A stretch of 64,000 nt of DNA, from positions 12,895,907 through 12,959,906 of the forward strand of contig LR990041.1 in the NCBI GenBank assembly GCA_905147135.1, written 5' to 3'. This DNA is from Blastobasis lacticolella (Eukaryota; Arthropoda; Insecta; Lepidoptera; Blastobasidae). Within the stretch, counting starts at the first letter, position 1; each line of letters opens with the position of its first letter. This document shows positions 32,201 to 42,464 of the stretch, one piece after another. Position numbers and translations under genes: made by a program. Under the pieces are notes generated by a model. The model saw nothing but the letters and a program-made list of their open reading frames with translations. It had not been told where the DNA came from and did no database searches.

Positions 32201-35200
32201 GATAGGGAAGGGATAGGATAGAGTAGGGTGGTAGCGACTACCTACCACATACAGCATGTGTGATGCACGCTCACTTAAAAGTCTGTCTGGCGGTGGCGTG
32301 GGGGCCGGGTCGCTCTTTTCCCTCAAATATGGTTGAATTGGACGATGGCTGGGCCCTGCGTTATACTCGTGAACGGGTGCTGCCTTGGTGGACTGGCTTA
32401 CTCTTGCTGTAGTTTTAGGTGTTTTTTTCTTAATTATACTAGACATACCTATATAATATAATATAGCGTTCCGGCTCTGCCTGGCATTGTCGAGCATGGT
32501 TCGGTTGGCGTGGGATACGTTTATCTACGGCCATAGGGCGGTCAGCGTGTCACTGTGTGTTTCCTTCCTACTTTCCTATCCCCCTCCTTTTTGACGATTG
32601 AAAGAGATATTTATTGTCCTAATCAATAAAGAAATTTTGAACTTTGAATTTTTAATTTTGAAACGTTGACGAAATTTGTTTTTTTTTTGTTAATGTCGAA
32701 TCAACATACTTTATTCATTTATTTGTTTTACTAATTACTGCACACAATAAACAAATACAGAGATATAACTGACACAACAGGCACAACTTATTTCTAAAAG
32801 AAATTTATTGATGTTTAATTATCTAAAGAAATGCAGATACGACGTGCACAATGAATTAATAATTATAAAATACATAGGAACATGTACATATTACCTATAT
32901 CAATAAATACATATACTTATAAACTTTAGTGATTGTGAACCAATTTGAAGTCAAGTTAGTTCATATATAATGAACAGGTCCGATGGTCCCACTGACAAAT
33001 ATACATTTGTCGTCCTGAGGAAATTAAATGAGCTTTATTCCACTAACTAATTATAATTACCCAAGTCCTCGGGTGTAGGTACCTAATTGGGGAGTCTTGA
33101 CATACTGTCTGTAGCTATATGCAGAAGCCACATACCTACCGTTTCTTTAATTAGATTATGGTTACCTAAGCTACATTGTATTTAATTTATTATCAACATA
33201 TGTATGTAATGTTCATACATAGTATCTCTGTATGTAGAAAGCGATGTCGTCTCGAAAAATTTGGGCACCTTATAATATGCTCGGGGCACATCGACGGAAA
33301 TATAACAATGGAAAATGCTGCTGCCCATTTTCCAGACTACGGAGACTCTTGATCTGTTGCCTCGAAAACATTAGTCGCCTTGTACGACACCCATGAGTGT
33401 AAGGGGTTGGTGCTATTCTACTCTGCCGAACACACACAGCCATTCTCATTTATCAACGTTATTTATGGTAGGCGTTGTTGATGCCGCGATGGCTTAGCGT
33501 ATCTGCCTTGTAAACTGGGGCTGTAGTCTCTAAGCTCTGGAATGCTGTTTATAATTTGAATTGTACCTATATAAATTCACATTGACGTCAGAAGGATTCT
33601 TCGTACCCAACACGAGTTTAGAGAGTAGACGATTGATGACGCAAGCTCAAATCGATGCAGGCAATTTCGTTAAGAAACCCGGGCATGTTTTATAAATAAT
33701 TTGAGGACCTGCCCTAAGTCTGCGAGGACTATCATCAACAGTGTGCCAAACATAGACTGATGGGTGAATTCCTTAGGTGGTGGAACCTCAACCGGATCCG
33801 GAATGGACGCTCCTGTGGTACCTTCGCAAGAAGCTGCGTCTGATCGGCACCAAGCTCGGCTGCGCGGAGGGTGGCTGCGGAGCCTGCACTGTCATGGTTT
33901 CCAAGTACAGCCGAAAGGAGAACCGTGTCGTGTATCCTTTTTGCATAACGCCGTAAGAATAGGAGATAAGTATTATGTAGGTACCTAATATAAATATGTA
34001 CCTTATTGTAGCTTCTCTATATCAATTTTCTTAGTTGCTTTTTTATTTTATGACATTCAAGCATGTAGCTTAGGTGTTCTAATTTAAGCATTAGTATTAA
34101 AAATATTTATAGGGAAATATACAGCTTAACTCGTTTTTCACACAGTCACTTAGCAGTCAATGCGTGTTTAGCACCAGTGTGTGCGATGCACGGTTTAGCC
34201 GTAACGACAGTTGAAGGTATTGGTACCACGAAGACAAAACTACACCCAGTCCAGGAAAGAATAGCCAAGGCTCACGGGTCCCAATGCGGTTTCTGCACCC
34301 CAGGCATAGTAATGTCAATGTACGCTTTGCTGCGTAGCTGCAAACATATTAAATACTCTGACATAGAAGTGGCTTTCCAAGGTAATCTATGCAGATGTAC
34401 CGGTTATAGAGCAATTATTGAAGGATACAAAACATTTATAGAGGATTGGGAAGTGCATCGCTTGGATAATGGATCTAATGGATCGACCAACGGTTCTCAG
34501 AATAGAGTTTGCGCCATGGGTAAAGACTGTTGCAAAAACAAGACTGAAAAAGGAGAAGATAAAAGTGAAACAGAATATATTTTTGAAAAATCTTCATTTT
34601 TACCTTATGATTCAAGTCAAGAGCCAATATTCCCACCAGAACTAAAACTGTCTTCCGTATACGATGATCAGTATCTATTATTTAGGGGCGAAAAGACCAC
34701 GTGGTACCGTCCTACAACGTTGTCATCAATTTTAGAACTTAAACAAAAATATCCTGATGCTAAAATTGTCGTGGGAAATACTGAAGTTGGAGTAGAAGTA
34801 AAATTCAAACATTGTGTTTATCCCATTATAATAATGCCTAATTGTATACCAGAAATGAATTCTGTGACGGAATCAGACACTGGGTTAATAATTGGTGCAG
34901 CTGTGACACTCATGGATATGGAAAACTCATTTAAGAAATATATTGAAATATTACCGCAATATAAAACAAGAATATTAACTACAATAAACAGCATGTTAAA
35001 TTGGTTTGCTGGCAAACAAATACGAAATGTAGCTGCTATAGGCGGGAACATAATGACTGGAAGTCCTATATCTGACTTAAATCCGATTTTGATGTCACTA
35101 AAAGTGAAATTAAATTTGCTGAGTGCAGATGGAGGTGCTCGTTCTGTTTTGATGGATGAGACGTTTTTTACGGGATATCGACGTAACGTCGTCAAACAAA

Positions 35201-38200
35201 ACGAAATATTACTTTCAATAGAAATACCATTTTCACGCAAATATCAATATGTAAAGGCGTATAAACAGGCTAAACGACGCGAAGATGATATTGCAATAGT
35301 CACAGCAGCTATCAATGTTGAATTTGAAAATAGAACAAATGTTATTCACAACATCATTGTAGCATTCGGGGGAATGGCACCAGTCACTAAAATAGCAACG
35401 CGTACAGGTCAATGCCTGAAAGGAGAAAAATGGAACGAGCAAATGCTTGAAAAAGCCTATACGGTTATGTTAGAAGAATTACCCCTTCCTCCGTCAGCGC
35501 CTGGTGGAAATATTCAATTTAGAAGAGCTTTAACTATGAGTTTATTTTTAAAAGCTTATTTAGCTATATCTAAAGAAATGTCCATAGATTATATACATGA
35601 AGATCTTATCAAACCATATCACAGTAGCGGTGCCGAACAATTCCACGGTGGTATGCCAAAGAGTGCTCAGTACTTTGATTTAATCGGAGACAAACAATTG
35701 AAACATGATGCAGTAGGACGACCCCTAGTTCATAGGTCGGCGTTCAAACAAGTCACAGGAGAAGCTATATACTGTGACGATATGCCAACAGCTGAAGGCG
35801 AGTTGTATTTAGCGTTCGTTTTAAGTACAAAAGCTCATGCGAAAATTTTATCTGTAGATCCAAGCAAAGCATTAGAGCAACCTGGAGTGGTGGCATTCTT
35901 TTCTGCTAAGGATGTTACACCCGAACAAAATTTAATTGGTCCAATATTTCATGATGAAGAACTATTTGCAAGTGAAAAGGTTTTGTCCCAAGGGCAAACT
36001 ATAGGCGTCATTGTGGCTAATGATCAGGCCACGGCACAAGCCGCCGCAAGAAACGTAAAAGTCGAGTATGAAGAACTTCAACCAATTATTATCACAATAG
36101 AAGATGCAATTAAACATAATTCCTTTTATCCCCAATATCCAAAAACAATAAGAAAGGGTGACGTGAGACCAGTATTTGAAGACACGAATAATATCATCAT
36201 TGAAGGACAATGTCGAATGGGCGGCCAAGAACATTTCTATTTAGAAACTCATGCTGCTTTCGCTATACCCAAAAAAGAAGATGACGAGTTAGAGATTTTC
36301 TGTTCAAGTCAACATCCATCTGAGATTGCGGTAAGTGTAAGCAATTGTGCAAAAACAAAGATACAGCAAGCATTTTTCCTAAACACTTTACCTTAAGTTT
36401 TTCTTTTCCATTTTCAGAAATTGGTAGGCCACGTCCTACATGTACCAATAAATAGGATAGTGGCTCGAGTTAAGCGCATGGGGGGTGGGTTCGGAGGTAA
36501 AGAGTCACGAGGTATGTTGGTGGCATTACCGGTGGCCTTAGCAGCGCATAAACTTAATCGTCCTGTTCGCTGCATGCTTGACCGAGATGAAGATATGCAG
36601 ATGACAGGCACTAGGCATCCGTTCCTTGTGAAATACAAATTAGCAGCTTCAAAAGCAGGGAAAGTTCTGGGTGCTATTGTGAATATTTATAACAACGGAG
36701 GCTATTCAATTGATTTATCGGGTCCTGTAAGTAAATTACACACTCAAGTTATTATTGGCTTATTACTTTACCTTTTTAATTTTGTAAATGTATTTAAAAA
36801 AAATTATGTCTACAGGTGGTTGAGAGGGCGATGTTTCATTTTGAAAACGCTTACTATATACCAAATGTGGAAGTTACAGGCCATATTTGCAAGACCAACT
36901 TACCTTCTAACACAGCGTTTAGAGGATTTGGTGGCCCGCAAGGAATGTTCGGAGCCGAGCATATGATTCAAGACCTCGCTTTCAAACTTGGGAGGAGTAT
37001 AGAAGAGATTAGTAGATTAAATTTGTATACAGAAAATTTAAGCACTCATTACGGCCAGGTGTTGACCCATTGCACTTTACAAAGATGTTGGGATGAGTGC
37101 GTACAAAAGAGCAACTTGGAGGAAAGGAAAAATCATATACAAAATTTCAACAAGTAAGTATCTACAGTAGGATGTAAAAGATTAACATTTCCTATAAATG
37201 CTGTAATTTACTTTCAGAATTGCATTCCAATAATCAAGTGTTTAAACTTTGCAGACAACATCGTTGGAGAAAGCGTGGCATTTCCATAATACCCACAAAA
37301 TTCGGAATAGCTTTCACTGAGAAACTCTTGAATCAAGCTGGTGCCTTGATCTTAGTGTACGTGGACGGCTCAGTGTTGTTGTCTCATGGCGGCACGGAGA
37401 TGGGTCAGGGTCTGCACACGAAAATGATACAGGTGGCGTCCCGTGCGCTAGGTATTGACGTATCGAAGATTCACATTAGTGAAACCTCCACTGACAAGGT
37501 CCCGAATACGTCGGCAACTGCAGCCAGCGCGGGTTCCGACCTCAATGGGATGGCAGTGTTACAGGCTTGCGAGAAAATAATGAAACGTCTTCAACCTTAT
37601 ATGGACAAAAACCCTGAAGGTACATGGGAAAAGTGGGTCCTAGCAGCGTTCTTGGATAGAGTGAGCCTTTCGGCCACAGGTTTCCATGCCACTCCTGACA
37701 TTGGATACGATTTTAAGTTGAACAAAGGGAAACCTTTTAACTATTTTACGTACGGAGTCGCCTGCACTGAGGTTGAAATCGACTGTCTCAGCGGCGACCA
37801 CCAAGTAATTCGCTGTGATATCGTAATGGATCTGGGCGAAAGTATAAATCCTGCCATCGACATTGGCCAGATTGAAGGAGGATTCATTCAAGGCTATGGT
37901 CTGTTTACTATGGAGGAGCTGATTTATTCTCCGACTGGCACATTGTATTCCCGAGGCCCTGGTGCTTACAAGATTCCCGGGTTTGGTGACATTCCACAAG
38001 AGTTCAACGTATCGTTACTGAAAGGCGCTCCTAATCCAAGGGCAGTGTATTCATCAAAGGTAAGCATGAGTAATGTGGTCCCTGCCTACCCCAAAATACA
38101 ATACGTTTACGTTGTGTACGTATTGTATTTATGTGAGTTAGCGTAGTGGTTCACTTAGCACGCATTTCATTTAGCAATCATTTCTTATCGTGTGATGTTC

Positions 38201-40991
38201 TTAACCCAGTAGGATTCTATCTTATCTGCAAAGTATATCTCAAGTACTTTGCTATGACTAGGTATTTGCTATTCAATCAAAATTCGTTATCCTTCATAAT
38301 ATCCTAGCCGTTCCTAGTACTCTTACTAAATAGTCTTACCAGTTCTACTACTAGGAATTTCCTTCCCTATAGACTTACTACCCGCTGTTGTAGGTATTTG
38401 TCAGTAGGACACGCCGTAAACTGTGCTGCGAGTTTTTTAATAGCATAAGTTTGCGTAATTCTAAGATGCACCTTTGCAAAAACACCGTGCACCTAAGGAA
38501 ATTAACGTTCAAAGGCCGATTTAAGTTAATTCAATTAAATTTAATTGTTTGACGTAGCTTGTATATCAGGTGGTAGGACTCTGTCAAGCCTGAGGAGTCT
38601 GCCTGGGTGAGTACCACCGCCTTATCTATTTCTACCGCCAAGTAACAATGCTTGCATTGTTGTGTTCCGTTTTGAAGGATAAGGTAGCCAGTGAAATTAC
38701 AGGCATGAGGCATTTCATCGCAGTCCTCAGTGACAGCGCACTTGCGGTTCTGTATGTTTATTACTGAAACCTAAATGTCTGAATTGTAGATGTTATAGAT
38801 AGGCGATACTTACCACTTACCATCAGGTGGGCTGTATGCTCGTTTGTCAATGAGTCGCATAAAAAATAATCTTGTATATGTATAATCTTGCAAATGCGTA
38901 AAGTGAATACTGCCAAGGCAATCTTTTCATAAATTTTAAAATCGATATACACGTTTCAAACAATAACAAGTGGTTTATTTATTTATTTAATTTTCCAGGC
39001 GGTAGGCGAGCCTCCGTTGTTCCTAGCGAGCTCTGCGTTCTTCGCTATAAAGGATGCGATTCGCGCCGCGCGCCGCGACGCCGGCGCATCGCAAGAGTTC
39101 ATATTGGACGCGCCAGCCACTTCGGCGCGCATACGAATGGCATGCGTCGACCATATTACTAAGAAGGTTCGTTTTCTATTTAAGTTATTTGGTGGACAAA
39201 CGGGTGAGCGGGCCATATAATGGAAAGTTATCACTGCTGCCTATGGATATCAGCAACACTCACCAGCTTAGACTCGGTAACAGTCACAAATGCGTTGCTC
39301 ACCCAAAGTCAAATGAAAAACTGCTGGGAAGACCGTTTAGTTGGTTGCTCTTACGATGAAGGAAAACATTGTGAGAACCAAAACATTTAGACGACTGAAT
39401 GTGTAACTGTGATACAATCTGGTCAGGTTCACCTGTTAACAGGGTTACGGAGGTCAGATGATAGACGCTAATTACACGATCTGCCAAATCCTGGATAATG
39501 GTCAAGGCGGAGCCCGGGCCCTCGCGCGCGTATGTTGACGCCAAGATGAGATGACTACTAAATTTTTTTTAATGTAGCATTTTCCGTCCCTATAAGTATA
39601 TTATAGGGACACTGTAGGGGAGGGGAGGGCAAGTTGGTTCATCTAACAAGAATCGTAAGAAAAACAATCATGTTACAGAGATTAACGAAACTTTTATGTT
39701 TATAATAATTAATAGTACTATAGACTATCAAAATAATTTTACAAATGCTTAAAATAGAAATCACAACCTGGGCATGAGATCATCATGTAAAATAATTGTT
39801 TTGAGCCATCTTGCCCGTCTATATAGGGCAAGATGGTTCGGGCATATAATAATCATTACTAGTCTTGACAATCGTCACAAAAGTATGTTCCAGACCCAAT
39901 ATACGAAGAGCACGCTTCGTGAGTCCACTCTTTGCACTCGGAGCACTGTATCCAATCCTCAGGTAGGGATCCTCATATAGCGATCGCGATATGAATATAG
40001 CGATGAATAGCATATCGCGATAGGAATCCTCAGGGGCATAGATCTATTTTTCTTTGCAAAGTGTGCAGTAATAATCACGGCCGAGGTCAGAACCAGCGAG
40101 AGCCGATTGTTTTCTATTAGTTTCTATTAGTGAGTATGGTCATATTCGTCTTGCCCGCTTGGCATTTGATAGATAAAAAAAATATCCTAAAAATTAATTT
40201 GTTTCGGTGATGAAAGATGCTTCATTACAGCTTAATTTACATAAGATAAGGCAACAGAAGCAACCTTTATCATCAATATATACGAATTATATAACAGAAA
40301 ATGTCATAACTTATCGTGACAAAATATTTTATTTTCTTGCGTCAATTCTGTTTCTCGTCACTAAAACGCACGCTCTCCCCACGACAGCCGAGTTCGCATT
40401 GGCTTGTGAAGTCGGCCCGCTCCGCGCGTCCCGCCACGCCGCTACTTTCGTGTACGGAACAAGTAGAAAGATCCTACGAGAATGATTCGTGTTGCCCGCT
40501 ATATTCATCTTGCCCTTCCTTCCCCTATGCGTCGCCGAATACTGGGCGACTAATGTGTAAGTCGGAGTTTAGTCCATTGACTCGACAAGAAGAATATTCT
40601 ATCTAACACCGTCAATAAAACGCATCAACGAGGAAATAAGAATAAACAATCAAATGCGCTTTTATAATATTGATTAGAAGATTTTTTAAATTAGAGGATA
40701 ATATTTACATAACTGTCTCTTTTCAAGTCTTTACGTAAAATAGCTGGGACATACGAATAGACATACAGAAGAAAGACAGGTCGGCCAGACAGGAGTTAAT
40801 ATCACGGTACCGTTTTTTGGCTATTTAGGTACGGAACCTTAAAACGGCCCTGACCCGGTCGTACCCACTGGGTACGGCAATGACCGGGAATAAACGATGT
40901 GATCAGACTCAAACAATAATAGAATAAAATTTGTTTTCAGCTCGACGAACCTGACCCAAGCAGTTTCGTGCCGTGGAATGTCGTGCCCTAA
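29143..40991 (+). CDS. XDH: Xanthine dehydrogenase, paralog B (whole gene, 8 exons)
   Basis: Spliced CDS: join(29143..29217, 33777..33931, 34146..36330, 36418..36726, 36816..37153, 37255..38059, 38999..39166, 40941..40991), 4086 nt, 1361 residues. Cytosolic molybdo-flavoenzyme of purine breakdown making urate (Drosophila rosy family). Seen: cluster I Cys54, 59, 62, 84; cluster [11 protein letters not shown] and [13 protein letters not shown] motifs GNTEVG and [18 protein letters not shown]; Mo-domain GGGFGGKE with Glu834, Arg912, FRGFGGPQG with Arg944 and Phe946, Phe1041, [12 protein letters not shown] and GEPP with Glu1293. Every diagnostic block is canonical, so this is the better candidate for the main enzyme. 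Six of the eight exons (2 and 4-8) have exactly the same length as in paralog A. The gene starts 1.6 kb downstream of paralog A in the same direction. Confidence 0.96.
31540..31810 (+). pseudogene. Non-LTR reverse-transcriptase tail in XDH-B intron 1
   Basis: Reads [32 protein letters not shown] and a KFK lysine-rich end, as in the last 90 residues of insect retroposon RTs. No upstream RT domain is attached. Confidence 0.65.
32005..32230 (+). repeat. G-rich GGTAGGG satellite tract
   Basis: About 225 bases of irregular TAGGG, TAGGGG and TAAGATAGTGG units on the plus strand. G runs of 3-4 occur more than fifteen times. In XDH-B intron 1. Confidence 0.85.
33290..33445 (+). repeat. Dispersed repeat, family B 3' part
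   Basis: GGAAAATGCTGCTGCCCATT to TGAGTGTAAGGGGTTGGTGC, matching the second half of the copies at 50150 and 53285. In XDH-B intron 1. Confidence 0.68.
33777..33931 (+). CDS. XDH: XDH paralog B exon 2
   Basis: 155 nt, acceptor CCTTAG, donor GTATCC (same unusual donor as paralog A). Encodes [14 protein letters not shown] with three of the four cluster I cysteines. Confidence 0.92.
34146..36330 (+). CDS. XDH: XDH paralog B exon 3
   Basis: 2185 nt, open throughout, acceptor CACACAG, donor GTAAGT. Contains the last cluster I Cys, cluster II, the FAD domain and the start of the Mo domain ([11 protein letters not shown]). A Ser/Asn/Gly-rich linker follows cluster II. Confidence 0.95.
36418..36726 (+). 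CDS. XDH: XDH paralog B exon 4
   Basis: 309 nt, acceptor TTTTCAG, donor GTAAGT. Encodes [16 protein letters not shown] and [16 protein letters not shown] of the Mo domain. Confidence 0.94.
36816..37153 (+). CDS. XDH: XDH paralog B exon 5
   Basis: 338 nt, acceptor TCTACAG, donor GTAAGT, phase 2. Encodes [17 protein letters not shown] with pocket Arg912 and the canonical [12 protein letters not shown] loop. Confidence 0.94.
37255..38059 (+). CDS. XDH: XDH paralog B exon 6
   Basis: 805 nt. The acceptor is the CTTTGCAG at 37247-37254, chosen over an earlier TTTCAG at 37217 because it restores [11 protein letters not shown] and gives the same exon length as paralog A. Donor GTAAGC. Contains [15 protein letters not shown] and [14 protein letters not shown]. 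Confidence 0.93.
38553..38860 (-). repeat. Dispersed repeat, family D
   Basis: The minus strand contains the short fossil reading [20 protein letters not shown] that recurs in lepidopteran repeats, plus CACTTACCATCAGGTGGGCT. In XDH-B intron 6. No intact gene. Confidence 0.55.
38999..39166 (+). CDS. XDH: XDH paralog B exon 7
   Basis: 168 nt, acceptor TTTCCAG, donor GTTCGT. Encodes [20 protein letters not shown] with catalytic Glu1293. Confidence 0.94.
39360..39548 (+). repeat. Dispersed repeat, family C copy
   Basis: Plus-strand copy in XDH-B intron 7, ending TTGACGCCAAGATGAGATG. Confidence 0.7.
39615..40527. mobile_element. Inverted-repeat element in XDH-B intron 7
   Basis: TAGGGGAGGGGAGGGCAAG on the left against TAGGGGAAGGAAGGGCAAG (reverse complement of the right end). 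An internal hairpin reads GCCATCTTGCCCG / GGGCAAGATGG near 39803-39836. No transposase seen. Confidence 0.65.
40941..40991 (+). CDS. XDH: XDH paralog B exon 8
   Basis: 17 codons including TAA after TTGTTTTCAG; ends FVPWNVVP. Overlapping AATAAA signals lie 80 bases downstream. Confidence 0.9.
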   Translation, partial: LDEPDPSSFVPWNVVP

Positions 40992-41069
40992 CATTGGTGC
41001 TAATGGTTGTGATTTTCCTTCTTCGTGAAACATGTTTTGTATGTTAATCACTTGTTTGTTTATTCGAAA

Positions 41070-41079
41070 AATAAATAAA
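41070..41079 (+). terminator. Poly(A) signals of XDH paralog B
   Basis: Two overlapping AATAAA hexamers about 80 bases after the stop codon of paralog B, followed by an AT-rich stretch. The position fits a short 3' UTR. Confidence 0.6.
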
Positions 41080-41397
41080 GATTTAATGATAAAATTATTT
41101 ATTTAAAATCACTATTATATTACAATTAACTGACTATTAAAACAACAATTTTTAATAAATTAGTTATGACTAAAACGGCTTACTGCGACATAGTTTGAAT
41201 TTATTGCTCCTTATACTATTAAGGGATGAAGTTCAACGCAATAAACGACAGTGGCACTGTAAAGAGTAGGTGGAAAGTTATAAACATTTTTTTAAAGAAT
41301 TACACTAACGCATTGGAAGATACCATCTAAGATGAAAGAGTAGTTATGTCAAGTGCAAAGTTATGAATTCTTTACAAAAAGATTAAGATAAAAATAG

Positions 41398-41855
41398 AGG
41401 TGAACGCACACTTATAAGAGCCGAATGCGTCGAATGAATCTAGGTCAACGAGGCCTCGCACACCTGTTCGTGCCGAAAGAATCGACAGCGTCGAAAGAAG
41501 CGTTTTCATTTCCTTTACACCTGTCGCATTGTAACTACATGTGTGATGGATCTTGATGAGGTTTTTATTATGAGTGCTTTATTAACGAAGGATGAAGATT
41601 AATTCATTTTTGTTTTAATAACAATGCAGAAGCAGTTGTTCTCGCACTCAACCGTCAGAATGCGAGCGCATCGGTCGATTCGATCGCATCGCCCGCGCCG
41701 AATCAGATGACGTCATCCGATTTCGTCTGGGATTAATGGGATTCTCCCAGATTCGAACGATTCGACGCGGGCAGTTTCATAGAATTTCTTATCTATCTAA
41801 TCTAAATTTCGTTTTGTTCGGTTCATTCGGCTCGCATAATTGTGTGTACACCTTA
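41398..41855. mobile_element. MITE-like element downstream of XDH-B
   Basis: AGGTGAACGCACACTTATAA on the left and its imperfect inverse (AAGGTGTACACACAATTAT) on the right, both followed inward by GAGCCGAATG. Lies between the converging XDH-B and Tango1 genes. Confidence 0.6.
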
Positions 41856-42420
41856 AATGAGCGTCAGGTACAAGACAAGAGAAACGTAGCAATTTCTTTG
41901 GTTCATCCCAGGGTGCTTAAGATTTAAATTCACGGAATAAATACTAGTTTCATTGTATAAAAACAAAGTAAAAAATTACATTTCTTGTTAACTTCAATAA
42001 ACATTTAATTATTGATTTATCTTCGTTCATATCTATACAAATGCCTACGGATTGCATATTGATATCATTGCATTAGTAGAAACTTAACAGAGCGAAATGC
42101 GTGCCTCTGAAGGCAACTTAATAGTTAATACAGTGTCATTAAGTACTATTTCGGTCTACTATTTTTCTAGATGTGCAGTTAAATTTATTGGAACAATCAT
42201 AAATAAATTAGCTCTCTGTGCTAAACGATCAGTTAATAGACAACATTAACGATTGCTTTCAATATTAAATTCATAATCATTTTGATAAAAAAAGTCATCT
42301 ATAATCTTTAATATACATTATACATTACATTTTGGCCGCAATTTGAAACCCTAGTAATCGTAATGTTCAGTATAGATCATACTAAGCGCGGTAATATCCT
42401 ATTGAAGCACTATTTCCGGT

Positions 42421-42464
42421 TCATTTATCCGATTCCGAAGAACACCCAGAGCCTGAACTGGGAC
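42421..42464 (-). CDS. Tango1: Tango1 exon 13 (C-terminus and stop)
   Basis: 44 nt, acceptor AATTGCAG. Encodes GPSSGSGCSSESDK followed by TGA at 42421-42423. Serine-rich ends like this are seen on other insect Tango1 proteins. A minus-strand AATAAA at 42184-42189 could end the transcript. Confidence 0.78.

Larger units (their letters stand above)
29218..33776 (+). other. XDH-B intron 1
   Basis: 4.6-kb intron. It contains the RT tail at 31540-31810, the G-rich tract at 32005-32230 and a family B fragment. Otherwise AT-rich, with many TAGGTAC words and no gene. Confidence 0.75.
40992..42420. other. Convergent spacer between XDH-B and Tango1
   Basis: Holds the 3' UTR of XDH-B, a MITE-like element (41398-41855) and probably the Tango1 3' UTR. 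No gene seen. Confidence 0.65.

Noticed and set aside
32005..32230. Interstitial telomere repeat
   Set aside because: The unit is TAGGG/TAGGGG, not the insect TTAGG, and it is irregular.
37217..37254. Earlier acceptor for XDH-B exon 6 (CTTTCAG at 37212-37217)
   Set aside because: It would add about a dozen residues absent from the family. The CTTTGCAG at 37254 gives the same exon length as paralog A.
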